DNA of 64,000 nucleotides from Hypomyces perniciosus. Lineage: Eukaryota > Ascomycota > Sordariomycetes > Hypocreales > Hypocreaceae. The stretch lies in the NCBI GenBank assembly GCA_008477525.1, contig SPDT01000005.1:3038001-3102000 (forward strand). Reading direction: 5' to 3'. A model generated the notes under the pieces. The model was not told the origin of the DNA. It made no database searches and saw nothing but the letters and a program-made list of their open reading frames with translations. The translations under genes and the position numbers were made by a program. Positions within the stretch are counted from its first letter, which is position 1; every line of letters begins with the position of its first letter. Below are positions 1-10,064 of the stretch, piece after piece.

Positions 1-494
1 ACTGCCCAACTGGGGGGAACCAACGACGAGACTCACGATATGGGAGTAGTCAGAGATTGTCACCACAAGACTCAAGTTGGTGGAATGGCTGCAAATCATC
101 TCTATTGCTACGATTTCATGTTTTGCCTTGTTACTAATGTCGTGTATCTTCTTTACTTGTTGGCAGGAATGAGGTAATTTGGAAGGAAGTTAGCTTATTC
201 AACCCCAGGTCAGGGTGAGCTGGTTGTGGCTACCAATGGTAATGTCTTGTGTTGAATCTATTCATTGACAGATAGATCATCATTTTAACTTGCTAGTTTT
301 TGCGAGGCAGGTGCTCCGTGAGAAGGGGGTGTGTGTGGAGAAGAATGGAAGGATTTCCCAAACTCGTGAAATGGTAAGTAAAATGGATTGGGTAAGTTGG
401 ATTAAGGGGGTGGATGTGTGTAACTCGACAGCTCGTCTCCTCTTACAACTCTGTGGCTCGGGTATGTCTAAACCCCCTCTTTAACGTCTACGGT
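1..494. other. Non-coding left edge
   Basis: No family-like coding sequence was recognised here. A 64-codon open frame at 290-484 has no recognisable features and is not called. The stretch is downstream of the acetamidase gene, so it probably holds that gene's 3' untranslated region and intergenic DNA. Confidence 0.5.
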
Positions 495-1511
495 CTACTC
501 CTCTACGAATATTCCCAGAGGGATACTAGCCGACGCAGTCGACAACGGCAGTCCAAGATCATGAAGTATCTTTAGATTCCCCGTTATGCTAAACAGCATA
601 TAAGCTTCCTCCCTCGACAACCCTTTCTCGGCAACAAGCCAATCTAGGATCCCGCTCACGGCCTGTTTGGCCGCTTGGCCCATGTGGTCTTCACCGACAA
701 CGTGCACGAGCACGCCATGCTCGCCTTTGCCGCCGACACTGACCATCTCGCGCACGCGCTCCGGGTTGGTTTCGTAGTGCGGAGACCGGAGCGGTGCTTT
801 GCCCTTGATGACGGTGAGGCGGATGCGTGAGCGCATGGTGGTCTCCAGGGCGGTGCCGGTGATTTCGCCGTCGCCTTGGCAGTAGTGCGCGTCGCCGAGG
901 GCGAAGAGGGCGCCGGGAACGTTGATGGGGAGGTAGAGCTTTGCGCCCTGACTGATATATCGGCAGTCGAAGTTGCCGCCGATGTCGTTCCGCGGGTATA
1001 ATGGATGGAGATGGCCTTCTTCGGCGGCTGCGACGCCGATGGTGCCGTAGAAGGGCTGTTTGGGGATGTGGATGCCCTTCTTGAAGACGGCATATTCCGG
1101 GTGAGCTTTGAGATGGAAGGTCTTGATACGGGGACCGGGCATTTCGTCCTTGAAGAGGCCGAGGCCTGGGTATATCATGGTCCAGCCCCAGTCCCCGGTG
1201 TCGAGCTCGAGGATCTCAACTTGGAGGGTATCACCGGGCTCTGCGCCGTTGATATACACGGGGCCGTTGATGTAGATGGGGCCCGCTAGTTGCTGGATGT
1301 TCTCGACGTCTGACAGGTCTATGCCTGCGAGATCGGCGTCGGTGGAGTTGACGGTGATGTTGTTGAAGCCGGCGTCTGTGTTGTCGAAGCTGACGATTTC
1401 ACCAGAGTCGATGGTGATGAGAGGTTTGTGGTCTTTGCTCCAGGAGAGAAGTTTGCTTGCATGTCCGTGTTGGACGTGATGGATGCTCTTGATGAAAGGT
1501 TGAGGGCTCAT
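495..1511 (-). CDS. Acetamidase/formamidase family protein
   Basis: A single-exon gene encoding 338 residues. It matches the FmdA/AmdA amidohydrolase family, which hydrolyses acetamide or formamide to ammonia plus the carboxylic acid and so supplies nitrogen; these enzymes are usually cytosolic and metal-dependent. Visible family features are the N-terminal beta-rich segment with GPIYINGPVYI and the following EPGDTLQVEIL (about residues 75-105), the GAKLYLPINVPGALFALGDAH block (about 190-210; Asp and His are likely functional), the QGDGEITGTALE stretch right after it, and a C-terminal SREEAYMLFSITGNLKI helix. The length fits the shorter fungal members; the Aspergillus fmdS-type proteins are longer. 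The start MSPQPF is the first Met of the open frame and gives a complete N-terminus. There is no neighbour within 4 kb that suggests a pathway. Whether acetamide, formamide or another amide is the substrate cannot be read from the sequence. Confidence 0.9.
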   Translation of the reverse strand: MSPQPFIKSIHHVQHGHASKLLSWSKDHKPLITIDSGEIVSFDNTDAGFNNITVNSTDADLAGIDLSDVENIQQLAGPIYINGPVYINGAEPGDTLQVEILELDTGDWGWTMIYPGLGLFKDEMPGPRIKTFHLKAHPEYAVFKKGIHIPKQPFYGTIGVAAAEEGHLHPLYPRNDIGGNFDCRYISQGAKLYLPINVPGALFALGDAHYCQGDGEITGTALETTMRSRIRLTVIKGKAPLRSPHYETNPERVREMVSVGGKGEHGVLVHVVGEDHMGQAAKQAVSGILDWLVAEKGLSREEAYMLFSITGNLKILHDLGLPLSTASASIPLGIFVEE

Positions 1512-2624
1512 CTTTACGATATGTCTGATAATCTATCTCCAGTGTCTAAAGAGTCGGTGGGGTTTTGTTCTTTATTGCCTAGGGCGAGATTGTCATGTTT
1601 ATTGCTTTCAGCAGTCAACGAGGAAATAGTTCTACATGTAATACTTGCGTATCTTCCATCTTCTTCATCCTTTCAACACGTGAGAGACGGGACCCTCGGC
1701 AACGGACTCTTGAGAGTGTAACGTTAAGTGGTAGGTAGTGCTTACGTGCAGGCGGTTACATGTTCCCCATATTTATGTAGGCGTCAAATTTCCACCAAGC
1801 ATAGAAAATATATTTGTAATGTGTTAGTTACGGATGAATTCCTGATTGATTGCTAAGATGATTACGAGTAAAGGAGCGCACTTTTGGGGGGGAGGATAAC
1901 TATCTGAGACGGATAAAACGTCGGAACGGGAGAGCCAATGAAAGGTGACCGGAGCGATCCCCGAAGAAGTACTAACTACTCCGATATCTTGTGAAACTGT
2001 GTTAAAGTCCGACCTTGCCCTTTTGCTCCGTCGGCATTTGGCACACAAAAAATACGGGTCTCACGAGCAACAGTCCGAACCGCGGACTCCGGCTCCGAAG
2101 AGATACGACCAACTCACAATCCATCCTAATCGAGTGGACCGTCACGTCAGTTGCATGAACCGGATGATGTAAACGCAATGCAACAATGTATTGTTTCGGT
2201 AAAGCGGTGTCCTTGAACTGAGTCGTCCATACGGAGTACATAACACGGCGCACATACGAGAGGACTAGGATTCAGCGTAAACGTCCAACACGCAGAGCAA
2301 TTTCATGCACAGGTCCTCATCGGATCGCAAGGGTGTGGCTATCCGAAGGTATGGCTTGTCTGTCAGTAACCAGAACAGTAAATGAAGAGGTATGGATGCC
2401 TGGTAATCTCAAATTGACTGTCCATGCGAGCGATATGTATGTTGGGAGGCGTGTTGAGTCCTTTATACGCAAGCGTTTTTCTTGGCTTTTGAGAAAAAAG
2501 TTCCGTTTCCATGTGCGTTGGATGCTCCGTGCGCATGTGCATGTGCATGTGCATGATGACTGTAATACAGTAGTATGATAGTATTATCTAGTGTATACGG
2601 AGTACACCGAAAAGCATTGGAATG

Positions 2625-2650
2625 TTGTTGGTTGGTTGGTTGGTTGGTTG
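2625..2650. repeat. (GTTG)n microsatellite
   Basis: A run of about six GTTG/TTGG units, seen directly in the sequence, in the intergenic block upstream of the acetamidase gene. Confidence 0.85.
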
Positions 2651-4285
2651 AGTTCAGTGTACGGAGCAGCAAATGCAAAAAGTCGGCCCGAACGGATAAC
2701 GGCGGCAGCGGCATCTCCGTCCCCGCCGAGAGCGCATACGAAATAGTACTACATAATAATGATAATAATAGTACATACGAGGACTAATAAAATTGAAGAG
2801 AAATGGAAACGCATAATAATAATTTGCGATTGATGAATCCTTTCGGAGTTTTCCGACGCGGCCAACAGTGATGTGCAAATTTGTCTCACTGTTCAGTAAT
2901 GTAAAGCGGCAGTGCTCCGTAGTAGTACTACTATTAATAATACCCAGTCAGCGGTGCGGTACCGATGTCTCGGATGTGGCACATGTTAGTCTAGTAAGTG
3001 TTGACTTGCAGCAAAGATGAAACAGTACAGTATGTACATACAGCAGGGGGACCAAGGAAGGAAGAAAAGAAGGAAATTCGAAGGATTAATGAGCGAATGA
3101 GTGAAGAATGGAAGGGGAAAGGAAAGGAAAAGGGGGGGGCGGGTGCATCTTGAAACCTGAGATGAAGGGCAGAGAACTGTCAGTCTGTGCTGGACCTGCA
3201 TGGTCGAGCCACGCGATGGTGGGGATACGACATGGAAGGGGGCGGACAGGGGGCGCCTCGACGATAGGTATGTACTACTATTACAAGGTATATTACGAGT
3301 ACGGAGTACTATTATTATGATAGATACTCTATAACCATTACGACGACCACCATATCTGATAAGCATGTTGCTGGTGAGTAGTAGTATGGGATTGCGGATG
3401 GAGATTGGCACATACACAGCACGGATAAGCGGGCGCCATTAATACGAATTGGCACATGGAATCAAGCGTGTACGAGTACGAAGAAATGATCCTCTATCCT
3501 GCTCAATTATATGGCCGAGTGTGTTACGAAGTATCTATTTAGCCGGCGAAACTAACTATAACTAACTACTAGTACTCCGTATAATAGCCAGAATATGATA
3601 CTACTAGTGCCATCACACCACCAAACCCGCGGACTCAGCATAATATAGCGTGCCGAGGCTTTTCTGAAATGAGGTGCCGGGCTGGTCTGGTGAAGTAGTA
3701 CGAAGTAGTACGAAGTAGGATTAGGTATGATGATGATGACGATGATGAGATGGATAACGGGGACCTCATTTACAGACTATATGCTACGAAACACCACATA
3801 CATACAGTTGCATCTGCATCTACATATGTAGGTACAGCTGCATGCATCAGAGTAGTACTAATATTATTAACATGTCGTACCACTACTAATCCCTTCGCAG
3901 AGACTGGGCGTCTTGGCCTGTTGAACTCTATCAATCTCCTCCGTATACTTCGTACTTCGTAGATGTATGTTTGTATGACTAAGGGAAAATCGCAGCCTAC
4001 AAAGGAACCGTCAAGGCGCCATGGCCAAGCCATTGGTGACGCAGGCTGCCGCACACAATCCAGGACTAATACCAGTCCAATCCAGTCCGGTCCGGAGACA
4101 AGTCAATACCAATGAAAGAAACGAAAAGAAAAAGAAGAAAAAAACAAGACCAAAGCCCACGGACTCGCTCCCGCTTACCCATCAGCTGGGCGGCTCTTAG
4201 GCCTCGAAAGGACCAGCTGGAGGCGCTAGGCGATCCGCTAGGCTTTAGCACCTGTTTAGTGACCTGAGCGGCATCAAAATAGGCC

Positions 4286-4345
4286 GCCTATGCGAGCCTA
4301 TGCGAGGCTTTGGAAGCCTGTGGGGGGCCTATGCGAGCCTATGGG
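4286..4345. repeat. GCCTATGCGAG short repeat
   Basis: The 11-bp unit GCCTATGCGAG occurs as two adjacent copies from 4286 and another from 4327 that runs into a partial copy. The flanking DNA at 4190-4260 is rich in related TAGGC/GCCTA words in both orientations. It may be the decayed end of a mobile element, but no full terminus was found. Confidence 0.5.
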
Positions 4346-4766
4346 CACTCTCTTGGCGCCCCCATTCTCAATTCCATGCTCATGCTTATACAACATACCT
4401 TAGACACAGTCAGTTGTGCTCCTCCCTAATTACGGGTCTACGACTGTATGGAGTAAGGCCAGTCAGTGTTAGATGCGTATTTGTGTCCGGAGAGTTAGTA
4501 GTACTATTATTAAGTAGCAGTATTAACATGTCCACGCGTGGCGCATCTTAGGGGTCTGTCTGCACACGTGTCTCAATATTTCCACTTACAGTCCGAAGTA
4601 TTGATCCAAACAAGCCTCGATCACGTCGGATCTCGATCAGGACTGCAGCTCCTACGATTGCCTACGGGGTAATAGGGAGTGGTACGAAGTACAGCATCCA
4701 TTGACGTACTCGTAGTATTGTCACTGCTGCGAGTACTTGTACACGTACTTCGTACATACGGACAAC

Positions 4767-4940
4767 TACAGTCTTGGCTTGTCTTGTCCTGTTTTGTCTT
4801 GTCTTGCTTGTTTGTCCTGTCCTGTCCTGTCTTGTCTCATTGTGTTTGTTTGTTTGTCTCGTCTTTCGCTTCCTCTTCCTCTTTCTCTCCCTCTCCCTCT
4901 CCCTCTCCCTCCCTCTCTCTCTCTCTGTCTTCGCCACCCA
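4767..4940 (+). promoter_or_regulatory. Pyrimidine-rich tract upstream of the 5801 gene
   Basis: The top strand is almost purely C/T with repeated TGTCC/TGTCT words, then CTCCCT and CTCTCT runs. CT-rich tracts on the coding strand are common in fungal promoters and leaders. It lies about 0.9 kb upstream of the 5801 start codon, so the assignment to that gene is an inference. Confidence 0.4.
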
Positions 4941-5314
4941 ATCAATCCCTCCTCTCCGGCTCCCCATCTAATCTCATTCGTCACGCGTAGGGCGCAGGGT
5001 CCTTGTTCGGGATCCTGACTGACTCTTGGCTTTTGCCAACCTTACACTAGCTGGGGTTCGCCTATCTTTTTTTTCTAAATAGCTAACCACCTCCGCTTAC
5101 TATCACTACTTTATACCACTCCTACATACCTAGGTACTGCTACTACCACCACTACTACTACTATAGACGTACATACATGCATGTTACATGCATCGTGTGC
5201 ACATGGGCAAGGCCGTTGTTGGCCTTGGTTCGTCGATCCGCCTCGGTACCTATCCAGCTCTGAGCTCTTGAGAGACAGACCAGAGCGTCTGTCCTGTCCT
5301 GTCAGGTCCGTGAC

Positions 5315-5315
5315 A

Positions 5316-5354
<39 letters not shown>

Positions 5355-5391
5355 TCAACACGCATACATACATACATACATACATACATAC
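5315..5391. repeat. (CAGA)n and (CATA)n microsatellites
   Basis: Roughly ten CAGA units (to about 5354) are followed at 5363-5391 by about seven CATA units. They lie in the likely leader or promoter of the downstream plus-strand gene. Confidence 0.9.
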
Positions 5392-5800
5392 CCACGGACT
5401 CACGCCAACGCCAACCTTTTTTTGGAACCTATGACCATCCATCCAACTCTTCACCCTTTCGCTTCTTTCGGACAATTTTTTCTCTCATTATTAAACACCC
5501 TTTGCTTCGTGCCTACGACTTTTCTGTATTAATAATTCCGACCCGGGGCCCCCCCATTTACTCGTACACTACTGCGGCTTTGCGACTTGTCAGATCTTCA
5601 ACAAGCTCGCCTCACCCCCTTCAGGCCCTCCTCATCCCTGCCTCTATCTCTATTCCGTATATATATACACATACACATATACACCTATATCAATACCCAT
5701 CGAGATATCCCTGCGTTCTCGCACATCTTACGAATTGACGCTATACACATGCCTACTTACACACATAATGTTTCATACTACACCCAATAACTCAAGAGAC

Positions 5801-7042
5801 ATGAACCCCGGGATGAGGAAGCCTACTCTACACGCCATGGACACCAATCCGCGAGATCGTCAGGCGGAACAGGAACACCACAACAGCGAGATCCCAACAT
5901 CATCTCCGCTCTTCCCCGGGCAAGAATCATGGGAGTCGATATCAAACAACACATCCTCTCCCATCACCCCTACCACACAAGTCGGCCTCACAGACCATCA
6001 TCATCATGACATCCCGCAGAGCCGCAAGCCTCCTCCCTTGGGTCCTACCGATCCCATCCCCCGCGCCCCCGCGCCCTGGATCCTCCGCGGCGACGTCTAC
6101 TTCTTCTCCTTCTGGACCACCAGCCGCCAGGCCCGCAACATGCCTACACACCATGCTTACTCCCCCCTCGAAGCACAGTCCAGCTTCGCCGCTCCAGACA
6201 CCAGCAAGCCCGTAGGAGGGCTGAGCATGATCCAGATCCTGCGGTATACAGAGTCACCCGTGGGGCCGTACGATGAGTTGATCGTCGTGCCGGGGAGTTT
6301 CGCTTGGACGAGGGAAGAAGCCGCCGGTGGGAAGAAGAGGAAGAAGAAGGGGAAGAATCCAAAGATATCCAGGGTCTATGTATCGCAGAAACATACGTGC
6401 TACAACGGGAGAATGAGTATGTCCTGCCCCCCCCCCCTCCCCCCTACCAAACTTACTTACTTACACCTCTCATCATCTTCATCTGAGCACAATGGGCTAA
6501 CATTCGCAGACTGGAACGTCCCCAAACATCTCGCCAGGTTCGAATGGGACCACTCCCCCGACGGCTCTACAACCGTCAAAGTCTACCCTCACGACACACA
6601 CCCTTCCCCCAGCAACACTCTCGAAACTCACCCTTCCCCCATCCCTTTCTTCCGCGCCACCTTCAAACCCATGCGCTTCGCCCCCCACTTCCCCTTCGCC
6701 ACCCGCTGGGTCAACTACCTCGGCTTCGACACCACGCTTGTCATGCCCCCCCTGCCGCAAGGCCAAGGCAGCCAGGGCGAACTCCCCGGCACGCGTCAGT
6801 GGTGCAGCCTCGTGCCGCTGCAGTACAGCCGCAAGACGATGCTCGGATGGTTCGACATCTCGCAGCGCGACGAGACGAGCGGCGAGGTCGTGGGCGAGTA
6901 CGAGAACTTCTGGCCCGGCCTGGGACGCTGGCAGCTGGGCATGAAGATGGAGGACGCGGAGCTGAGCTTCGAGAAGCCGCTGGAGACGTGGGAGGATGTC
7001 GTTGATTCCATGGCATCGCAGCCCCCGAGGCCGAACCTCTAA
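5801..7042 (+). CDS. Acetoacetate decarboxylase-like beta-barrel protein
   Basis: Two exons, 5801-6416 and 6510-7042, joined across a 93-nt intron (GTATGT...GCTAAC...GCAG). The intron is a multiple of three and has no in-frame stop, so an unspliced reading stays open. Splicing gives 382 residues and restores the YNGRMNWNVPKHLARFEW block (about residues 201-218), the hallmark of fungal acetoacetate-decarboxylase-fold proteins. Other family features are the PWILRGDVYFFSF strand near 92-104 and GPYDELIVVPG near 155-165. The start at 5801 was chosen because the earlier in-frame Met at 5735 gives an unlikely leader; a Met at 5813 is also possible. The first 85 residues look disordered, and a lysine-rich insert (GGKKRKKKGK, about 176-185) splits the barrel before the conserved block. 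The catalytic lysine of true acetoacetate decarboxylases was not identified, so activity is unproven; the fungal relatives are largely uncharacterised. Confidence 0.8.
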   Translation: MNPGMRKPTLHAMDTNPRDRQAEQEHHNSEIPTSSPLFPGQESWESISNNTSSPITPTTQVGLTDHHHHDIPQSRKPPPLGPTDPIPRAPAPWILRGDVYFFSFWTTSRQARNMPTHHAYSPLEAQSSFAAPDTSKPVGGLSMIQILRYTESPVGPYDELIVVPGSFAWTREEAAGGKKRKKKGKNPKISRVYVSQKHTCYNGRMSMSCPPPLPPTKLTYLHLSSSSSEHNGLTFADWNVPKHLARFEWDHSPDGSTTVKVYPHDTHPSPSNTLETHPSPIPFFRATFKPMRFAPHFPFATRWVNYLGFDTTLVMPPLPQGQGSQGELPGTRQWCSLVPLQYSRKTMLGWFDISQRDETSGEVVGEYENFWPGLGRWQLGMKMEDAELSFEKPLETWEDVVDSMASQPPRPNL

Positions 7043-8418
7043 CCAACGTACATGCATGCATATGCAAGCTTCCGCTGTCTTGTGTAACACTTGAGAGCTG
7101 TTTGTGGAGGAAAACATGTGAGACAATGACGCGCCAGAGGTCTCACCGCGCGTATCCATCTCCCTGTCTCTCTCCAATCTATTCTACCCAGTACATACTT
7201 ATTATTATTTTTTGTTCCAATGTTGGATGTATATGAGCTTTCCTCCGGTATGGCAAACAAGCATAGGAAGGGGGGTGGGATGGCAGGCATATCTGTTTGT
7301 TTTTCCGTCTCGCAAGCGAAGGAAATGAATGAACCCTTCTTTTTGTCGGTCTAGAAGTGGCGTTCTATATGGAATTTTGTTTGTCTGGATATATGTACAT
7401 ACTCGAATTGCCTCAAGAAGAGGGTCCAAAGTCACGAAATATAATTCTTCTCTCATAGCATAAATGCTATGCAATAGGTACAGGGTGTGAATCTGAAGCC
7501 CAATTATGAGTCGGATCCATATGTCTTGCATCTTCTCCGCAATCTCTTACATCCATCATCCCCGTCTCCCCCCCTAGTCAAGCAAGCCAACACTGACTGA
7601 TTCTCATATCCACATACAACAACCAACCGAGACCCTCCCCTCCAACTCCTTACATACAACCGACATCACCGTCTCAAGCAGGACTCAAACCGTAAACCAT
7701 CGTATTTTGCTATGTCATCAAATCTATCTTGAGTGTTTAGGTTCCCCAATGGCAAGTCTCTACCGCAAACCCCCCCCCCCCTTCGCCTGAAAATATATAA
7801 ACACAAAGGACCGGCCATATCCCCCCCTGCGCCGTTGCAATGGTTTCATCCATCCGTCAATGTTTCCCTTCTCCCCCATGAACCCATTCGTTTCCATGCC
7901 AGCCTGCGCGGCCTGCCCCGTCTAACCAAAGTCATCCACTAACCCAACGGCTGGCCGTCTGCCCCTTGAAATGATCATTAAACCCAACAGTCCATCGTGC
8001 GCATATAGATAAGCCCCACGCATCTTCACGCATCCCTCTCACTCCACTCCAAGGTATACGGCCAATCTTTGCATGTTTCAGTTGACCTGCTGATCTCATC
8101 TCTTAACCAATCTTGAAGGAAATCTTCATAGTTCGGCTTGTCGTTTCGCCTCATCCACAGGGAATGACGGTAGTTTCTCTCTCACTCTCGACCACCATGG
8201 CGTGGCTGTTCGAGTTAAAATATATGCTCCACATAGTGGATAAGAACCCGAGATAACTGAGCATTGCTCAGCCTTCCGGGTGATAAAATGTCTTGGGAGG
8301 AGGGTTGAGATCTGGGGCTCCCATATCCCCAACCACAATCTCAGCCGGAAATGCACGGCCATCATGTCTATGGTTCTTTGTGAAGTGGGTCGTCGGTAAC
8401 AGCTTTCGCCGTCACGAT
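7043..8418. other. Intergenic region between convergent genes
   Basis: About 1.4 kb between the 3' ends of a plus-strand and a minus-strand gene, so it should contain both 3' untranslated regions. It is pyrimidine-rich on the plus strand from about 7550 to 8050. No coding segment was recognised. Confidence 0.6.
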
Positions 8419-10064
8419 TTATTCTGGCACTCTAATCGTTGGTGCCACCACCTCTCGAGCATAGAATTCCACCAGCATGGTCGCATAGGCTTCCAGGTCT
8501 TCCACTGGAACAGCGAGTCGGAAGTCGTTGAGCACGAGGAACTGGAGTTCTAGGTGGTTGAGTTCTGGGAGCGGAAGTCCGCCAACCTGCAAGGACTAGT
8601 ATTAGCATCATTCTGGGTTCCTTGAAGTGGAGGGTAGCCTGCCTTGGCATATCTCGAGTTGGTGTAAAAAACATCTGAAAAGAACTTGCTGGCACAAGTG
8701 ACACCGGCGATGATTAACCGGTGAATGTTGAAGCTATCCACCACAAAGTACGTGGCAGGGTTGCTGAGAGGGGACGGAGGCTCAACCGTGGAGCGCTCAG
8801 TTGGAACTCGACGACTAGATCCCGTCGGCGAATCTGCCATAACATCGTCGTCGTCGTCTTCGTCGTCGTCATCCGCAAGATCCGAGTCACTCTCGTCAGA
8901 GCCGCCAGCATCATCCTGCATAGGGGTGTCTTGCTGCGACGTCGCCGACTGCGAAGGGCGGGGCCGTGTGGTTTGTCTCCTAATATCTTCGCTTTTGATC
9001 ACCATGTCATTAACTCGTTCCGTCATGCGATCAAAGTAGACGAGCAAGCTCAGAAAGACTTCGAACGTAGTCGGACAGTACTTGTGGATTCGGGAGAGGT
9101 AGCTCAGGATCGTGATGGACGGCACGTTCCTGCCGTGGAATGCCAACACGGAGTGGCTGAGAGGGCTCATCTGGGAGCCGCCAGTAGATTCGGCATTCTG
9201 GTTCGCCTGCTGCTGATGGGCGACGTTGCGCTGGGTAGCGTCATGCTGCTGGTCGTTGGTCGATGTGATCTTGGTCAACAATGCGGCGACCATTTCGATA
9301 ACGTCGGCGATGGGCATGCTGCTGATCTCGTACTTGACCTGGTGCAGCGGCGGGTCGTGGAGGATGCCAGCAGAGCCATTCGCCGTGCCGTCCAAGTCAG
9401 CCTTGGCCATGGTCTCGATGTGGGCGAGATCGCGGACATGAATGATGTTTTGTTCTGGCATCGACCGGGACGGAGCGGACGAGGATACTAAGTAGGAGGA
9501 AGAGGCAGAGCTCTGACCGGGACGAGGTGCCTGAAAGTCATCCGAGGGAGGGGAAGGCTGCTGCTGAGCTTGGCCTGTCGAGGAGACGGCGTCTTCGATC
9601 TGAGGTGCCATAGACGCACTCTTCGCATCGTCAGGGGCTGCAGGGCCGGACGCTACGGTGGGCGATGAAGACGGCGGCGGCGAGGGGAACTGCGAGGCTC
9701 CACCAGTCGACGACGATGCCGTGTGGGGCACAGGCTGTCCCGCCGACGTCTGCCCTTGTGCCTGCCCCTGTTGCGCCGGCCTGCTGGCGCTGGTGCTGCT
9801 GGAGTGTTGGATGGCGGAGTCGGACCTCTGCTGAGATCGAGGGGCGGCAGGCGAGGGTTGCGATCGACTGGAGGAGCGATAGGCGGAGGCGGAGGCGGAG
9901 GAGGAGGAAGCGTCGTGCGACGGCTGGTCTTGGTGGCGATGATGATGATGATGATGCTGCTGTTGTTGTTGTGTTTGTGTCTGTATGGACGAGGACGAGG
10001 AGCCTGAGATCATGCTGTGGAAGCGCGACAGGTCAGGAACAAAATCGCCGATTACAGCAGCCAT
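8419..10064 (-). CDS. PHO80-like cyclin (Pho85 partner type)
   Basis: Two exons, 10064-8643 and 8586-8419, give 529 residues. The intron (8642-8587, 56 nt) begins with GC rather than GT, has a TGCTAATAC branch point and ends CAG. Joining it produces YAK-VGGLPLPELNHLEL, the conserved end of the PHO80-type cyclin fold, followed by QFLVLNDFRLAVP. Upstream cyclin-box pieces are NVPSITILSYLSRIHKY with CPTTFEVFLSLLVYFDRM (about residues 315-350) and FNIHRLIIAGVTCASKFFSDVFY (about 440-465). PHO80/PCL cyclins activate the Pho85 kinase in phosphate sensing, polarity or glycogen control; which role applies here is unknown. The N-terminal 200 residues are low-complexity (Q-, H-, S- and P-rich), and an acidic insert of D/E runs (about 390-415) interrupts the cyclin box. 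Without the GC-AG splice the protein would lose its conserved end. Confidence 0.88.

Larger units (their letters stand above)
1512..5800. other. Long intergenic region with microsatellites
   Basis: About 4.3 kb without a recognisable gene between two divergently transcribed genes, so it contains both promoters. It holds many copies of the dispersed TAC-NNA-GTA motif (for example near 2240, 2596, 3300, 3573, 3700, 3945, 4684 and 4745), a GTTG run, CATGTG repeats near 2530, a GCCTATGCGAG repeat, a pyrimidine-rich tract and CAGA/CATA arrays. The open frames here are low-complexity or repeat translations. Confidence 0.6.

Noticed and set aside
656..1093. 145-codon open frame antisense or out of frame to the acetamidase gene
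   Set aside because: A composition shadow of the real gene, with Ser/Ala/Arg bias and no family features.
4190..4345. TAGGC/GCCTA-rich DNA as a transposon end
   Set aside because: The repeats are clear, but no second terminus or target duplication was found.
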